From contig JAGTJL010000015.1 in NCBI GenBank assembly GCA_020746875.1, positions 248,001-312,000 of the forward strand: 64,000 nt of DNA. The letters are read 5' to 3'. Source of the stretch: Rhexocercosporidium sp. MPI-PUGE-AT-0058. Lineage: Eukaryota > Ascomycota > Leotiomycetes > Helotiales. The notes under the pieces are model-generated. The model searched no databases and had not been told where the DNA came from. It saw only the letters and a program-made list of their open reading frames with translations. The position numbers and the translations under genes were made by a program. Below, one piece after another: positions 58,949 through 64,000 of the stretch (its first letter is position 1; each line of letters starts with the position of its first letter).

Positions 58949-59232
58949 GGTAAAGCAGGATTGAATTGATGGATAGGAGGGAGAGTGGGTTGAGGCTGAG
59001 ACTGAGGTCTGTTATTCTGTGGTTTGTTGATATAAGGGGAGGAACAGAGTTGGATGTGGGAATGGATTTCCGTGTATATAGGAGAGGTGGGGAGAGGTGG
59101 ATAATAAGAGGTTTCGTAGTAGCCTGTATTTACAATTACTTCAAATTAAGTATTAGATATTCTCATCTTCCCCTCCCTCTATAAATCTCATAGTCATTAT
59201 CATCCAATGCCTCTCTAGATGTTTTAACCCAG
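58949..59232. other. Short convergent 3' spacer
   Basis: 284 bp between the secreted protein and the phosphatase, probably both 3' UTRs. No gene. Confidence 0.4.
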
Positions 59233-61378
59233 CTAAGGCACAACACTCCCAATCCCCGAGCCCCTCAAATCAGTGAAGAATCCCGCCCCTTTAACCTCCT
59301 CCCAGGTCGGGCTCCCCGGCGCAGTAATATTGCACCTACTGACCAAATTGCCTGCCTCATCCATCTTCTTCTTCAGGAACGCCACGTAATCATTCATTCC
59401 ACAGCTGCGGCCCGGTCCATCCTGGCATGAAGGAACGGGGTACACAGCGTCGTTGAGGAGGATGCGGATATATACATCCTTGTTGTTGTCTGGGATTGGG
59501 GTGGACGTTGGTGTAGAGCTGGAACTTGAGGCGGAAGTCGTTGTAACGAGCGTAGTTGCTGTCGAGGAGGTGGAAGTTGGCTTAGCGGTAGGCGTAACAA
59601 GACACGAACAAGCCGACGAAACTCTACTCGCCAACCCTCCACAATTGGCGACGAAAGTAGGCAGGGCAAGGCCAGTCGTAGCAGTGTACGTAGGACAGAA
59701 TTGAGCAATTTGAGCCGACGCGCCAATCATCTGGCGGAGACAGTTATCGTGCGCGCAGTTTGGAGCTATGGTTGCCGTGACTCGCTTTTCTTCGACAGCT
59801 CCAGCAGCTCTGGCTTTGGACTTGGTCTTTGAAGACGCAGCAGGACAACTCAAACGTTCCAAAGCGACAGTACCGCGCATACTGACGAAGTGACTCGCAA
59901 TATATTTATGTCCGTCTGGGATCTCCGTAGCGCCTAGAACTGGGTGGCCATCCCACACGCCGGTCGCGGCACCGAGTTCTGTGGTCTGGCCATCATTGAA
60001 GAAGGCAACCATGATCTTTGGGAGCTCGAAAGTCTCGCCTGTAGCAGTAGTGCCATTGATACCAGGTCCCTGAGCAAGGAGGCCGACTACGCTGTTGAGG
60101 TATGGCAGCATCATCTTGGAAGCGAGATCAACACCGGGGCCAATTCCATAGTAGTAGCGGAGATCTTGGGCATATTCGTATTGCTTGAGCTCGGCATCTG
60201 TGAAGATCGAGCAGAAGGGGGAGAGGATACCGGTAATTTGGGACTCGAATCCGCAGAGGTAGGGGAAGATGAATACATCCGAGTCGGTAAACTTGAGATC
60301 TCCTGTAATCATGGCGTTTAGACGCGCAGTGATGGGTGGGAGGAAGATGGATTTGTATGTGTTGGCTTTTCGCAGAATGTCAGTCGCTCAGTTCGGTTAC
60401 AAAATCTACATGTGACTAGATTGACAGATTAAAGGCAGTGAGGAAGTAGACCTACCATAATCACCACCATTGCTATCAACAAAATTCGGGCAAAGATCGC
60501 TCGGAGACAGAGAGTTGAACACAGCCTCTGGACCAGCCTTCGCGGTGACTGTAATGACTTTTCCGGAGTTCGTAGCCAAATGACCCATGAAGCCTCTGAC
60601 GAAACTTTGAGCGGTCTGTACCACGCGAGCATACATGTTGGCCCAGACCATGAACGGCTGTCCATAGGAGTAGAGGTTGGGGTATCTGTTTTCTCGTTAG
60701 TTAAGCAATCATGAATGAGTAGAACGCAGACCAACCTGGTTCTCAGTTGATAACCCATGTCATGGGCCTCTTTGTACCCAGTGGTACTCTCCTGGGCAAT
60801 TTGCGCCGCGGGGTCGGTGAGGACTGGCTTCCAAGTATGGAAGAAAGCCATGCTGCCGGTTGCTTGGAAGGTAGCAGCTTGGACCTATTGAAATCAGCAT
60901 CAGTATCACGACATTCTATTCTCTGCACCCTCTCGCTTCCAAAGGTGGAAAGACTAACCTTCGTATAAAGCGCAACCCACTCATTGTAAGCCCCTGTATC
61001 AGGGTATCTGCTTCCATGCCTAGCCTGGTACGCAACCTGCTCCACAGTACAACCCTCAGGAACAGCATTGCTGATTCCATTGACATCAGGTCCTAGTTCA
61101 TCCTTCAGCACTTCTCATTCTCACCAATTCGCTCTCACCGACCCCTCGCTCTCTCTCACCCACCCCCAAGACCAACATCAAATGAACAACAAGGCGGGAG
61201 AGAACGACTAACCAGCAAAATAAGGACTATTCGCCGCAAGCCACTGCAGCGGCTCCTTCGCAGACCCACTAGCAGGAAGCAAGATGTCATTCGGAGGAGC
61301 GAGGAACACCTGAGCCTGAACGCCGGTAGTAGCGAGGGCCACAACACCAGCGAACTTGAGGGAGCTGAGGACTGCCAT
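59233..61378 (-). CDS. Secreted histidine acid phosphatase (phytase-like)
   Basis: Releases phosphate from organic phosphates outside the cell. Exons are 61213-61378, 60959-61092, 60736-60884, 60456-60685 and 59233-60365, giving 603 residues. A signal peptide (MAVLSSLKFAGVVALATTG...) precedes the N-terminal catalytic motif RHGSRYPDTGAY (the RHGxRxP loop with nucleophile His). Conserved blocks follow: NMYARVVQTAQSFVRGFMG, PNFVDSNGGDYANTYK, DVFIFPYLCGFES and ALERLSC. The usual HD proton-donor site appears to read AFFNDGQTTEL, Asn in place of His. Late in the protein there is an insertion: a Cys module (QFCPTYTATTGLALPTF, NCGG, SRVSSACSCLV) plus a Thr/Ser linker, after which the phosphatase C-terminus resumes (YIRILLNDAVYPVPSCQDG). 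Family length is normally near 450-500, so the insert accounts for the excess. Confidence 0.92.
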
Positions 61379-62494
61379 TGTTGCTTTTGCTTTTGCTTTT
61401 GTCTCTATTGCAGAACCAAAGAAGAGCAAAGGCAAGGGTAATTGCAAAAGGCAAAGGCGGGTGCAAGACGAAGCGACACTGATTGCAGATGCAGGTACAG
61501 AACAAAAGATCAAAAAAAAAGAGAGTCAGTAGTCAGGACCGTGGACAGGCATACTTATACCCCTTCCCCCTCCCTCTCCCCAATCCCACTTCCATCCCAC
61601 TCCCCTAACGATCCGTCAATAAATGCCCCTCCAAGACCGAAGATTCGGCACCAAAAACCGATTGGGGAACCACCAGCCGTAACCGACGTTGTCTGGACAC
61701 ACACTTGCGTATTTATGCATCAATCAAATCTGACAGAAACAGCTCCCGCTAGGCCTCTTCTCCGCCATGCTCGTAGATCATCGATACGCACGTGGGTTGA
61801 TGATCTGGTTGTCCGATGTTCCTCGCGTTCGATGCTCGGAGATGATGCCCGCGCTTTGCCGGGGCCCCATCCCCTGCCAAGACAAGTATCCAGCCCCCCA
61901 GCCATCGAGAGTCTCCGCACTTCATATATCTCCTCGCTTTTGTGCTTGGGGAACGAATCTGAGAGGAAGGCTAGAGTATCCACAAACCGGGCTTGACTTG
62001 CATGAAAAGCCGGCTGGCCGGATTGGAAAGTTCAAGGTCAGATAGGTAATGCATATCATGGAAAACTGCCAAATCATTCAGTGGCAACCCTTTCTTCATT
62101 CACTGATTTTTGTAGAGAAACATGCTCAGCTATGGATGAAAAGGATGCACCGCAAAACATAAAATGGAACGCAGTAGAAAAAGTTTGTATGATTGAAGAC
62201 CGATTAATTGATCGATAAACGACAATGTGTTGACCAATCCTCCAAGCAAAACAGCCAGCTAAGCACAAGCCAGATACCCGTTCTCTGAAAGAGACCACCC
62301 AATCGCTCGACCGCTACCAGAACTTTTCGGAATGTAAACACGTTGTGGGACAGGAAAACACGGGGAACGGCCCTGCTCGAGTCTTCTTCGTCTTGGTCAT
62401 ATTCGTGAAGTTCGTGATGTACGCACAAATTGTCTGTAGCACGCTGCAGAAGTTAGCACGCGCCGTTTTGAGAAGTGATTTCGAGTCGCATACC
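61379..62494. other. Intergenic, phosphatase promoter and actin 3' UTR
   Basis: 1.1 kb without a supported gene. The frames at 61442-61996 and 61720-61983 lack domains. Confidence 0.4.

Positions 62495-64000
<1,506 letters not shown>

Overview
The window is nuclear DNA of a filamentous ascomycete (Pezizomycotina). Genes are broken by short spliceosomal introns (mostly 48-210 bp, GTAAG-type donors, CTAAC-like branch sites). The families present are fungal: Knr4/Smi1, Gpi13, Tof1, Vps68, 2EXR, a class V chitinase with LysM partner, and small secreted proteins. A leotiomycete-like species is my guess; I cannot prove the class from sequence alone. Splice junctions below were worked out by hand, and summed exon lengths are multiples of three in every complete model.

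Layout. 0.5-14.8 kb is gene-rich: homeobox factor, mitochondrial 3-hydroxyacyl-CoA dehydrogenase, the fork protein Tof1 (head to head with the dehydrogenase), the N-terminal methyltransferase Tae1, a disordered orphan protein with tandemly duplicated exon-intron units, and a GNAT-like protein. 14.8-29.2 kb is a gene-poor accessory island. It holds AT-rich repeat relics, an orphan cysteine-rich membrane protein, a dead P1B-type metal ATPase, an eight-cysteine small secreted protein, and a dead patatin-like phospholipase carrying a 260-bp MITE. Two diverged copies of one segment (about 15.25-16.3 and 28.68-29.3 kb) flank the island. 29.3-34.4 kb is core again (Gpi13, Vps68). 35.4-43.2 kb is a divergent chitin-related pair, a GH18 class V chitinase and a LysM protein. 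Both are pseudogenes, and the chitinase carries a second, unrelated MITE in an exon. 43.3-46.4 kb has an orphan gene and a SET-domain methyltransferase, followed by ankyrin debris. 48.1-64.0 kb is core: Knr4/Smi1, Sec8 head to head with a 2EXR protein, a small secreted protein with a very long intron, a histidine acid phosphatase with an inserted cysteine/Ser-Thr module, and actin running off the right edge.

How it fits together. The housekeeping genes cover replication forks, GPI anchors, exocytosis, cell-wall signalling, endosomal sorting and the cytoskeleton, and look intact. The environment- or host-facing genes (chitinase, LysM protein, metal pump, phospholipase) are all decayed in the same neighbourhood as two different non-autonomous DNA transposons and RIP-like nonsense changes. 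The window therefore reads as conserved core blocks interleaved with an island that is losing accessory functions. No tRNA, rRNA, CRISPR array, virus or biosynthetic megagene was found.
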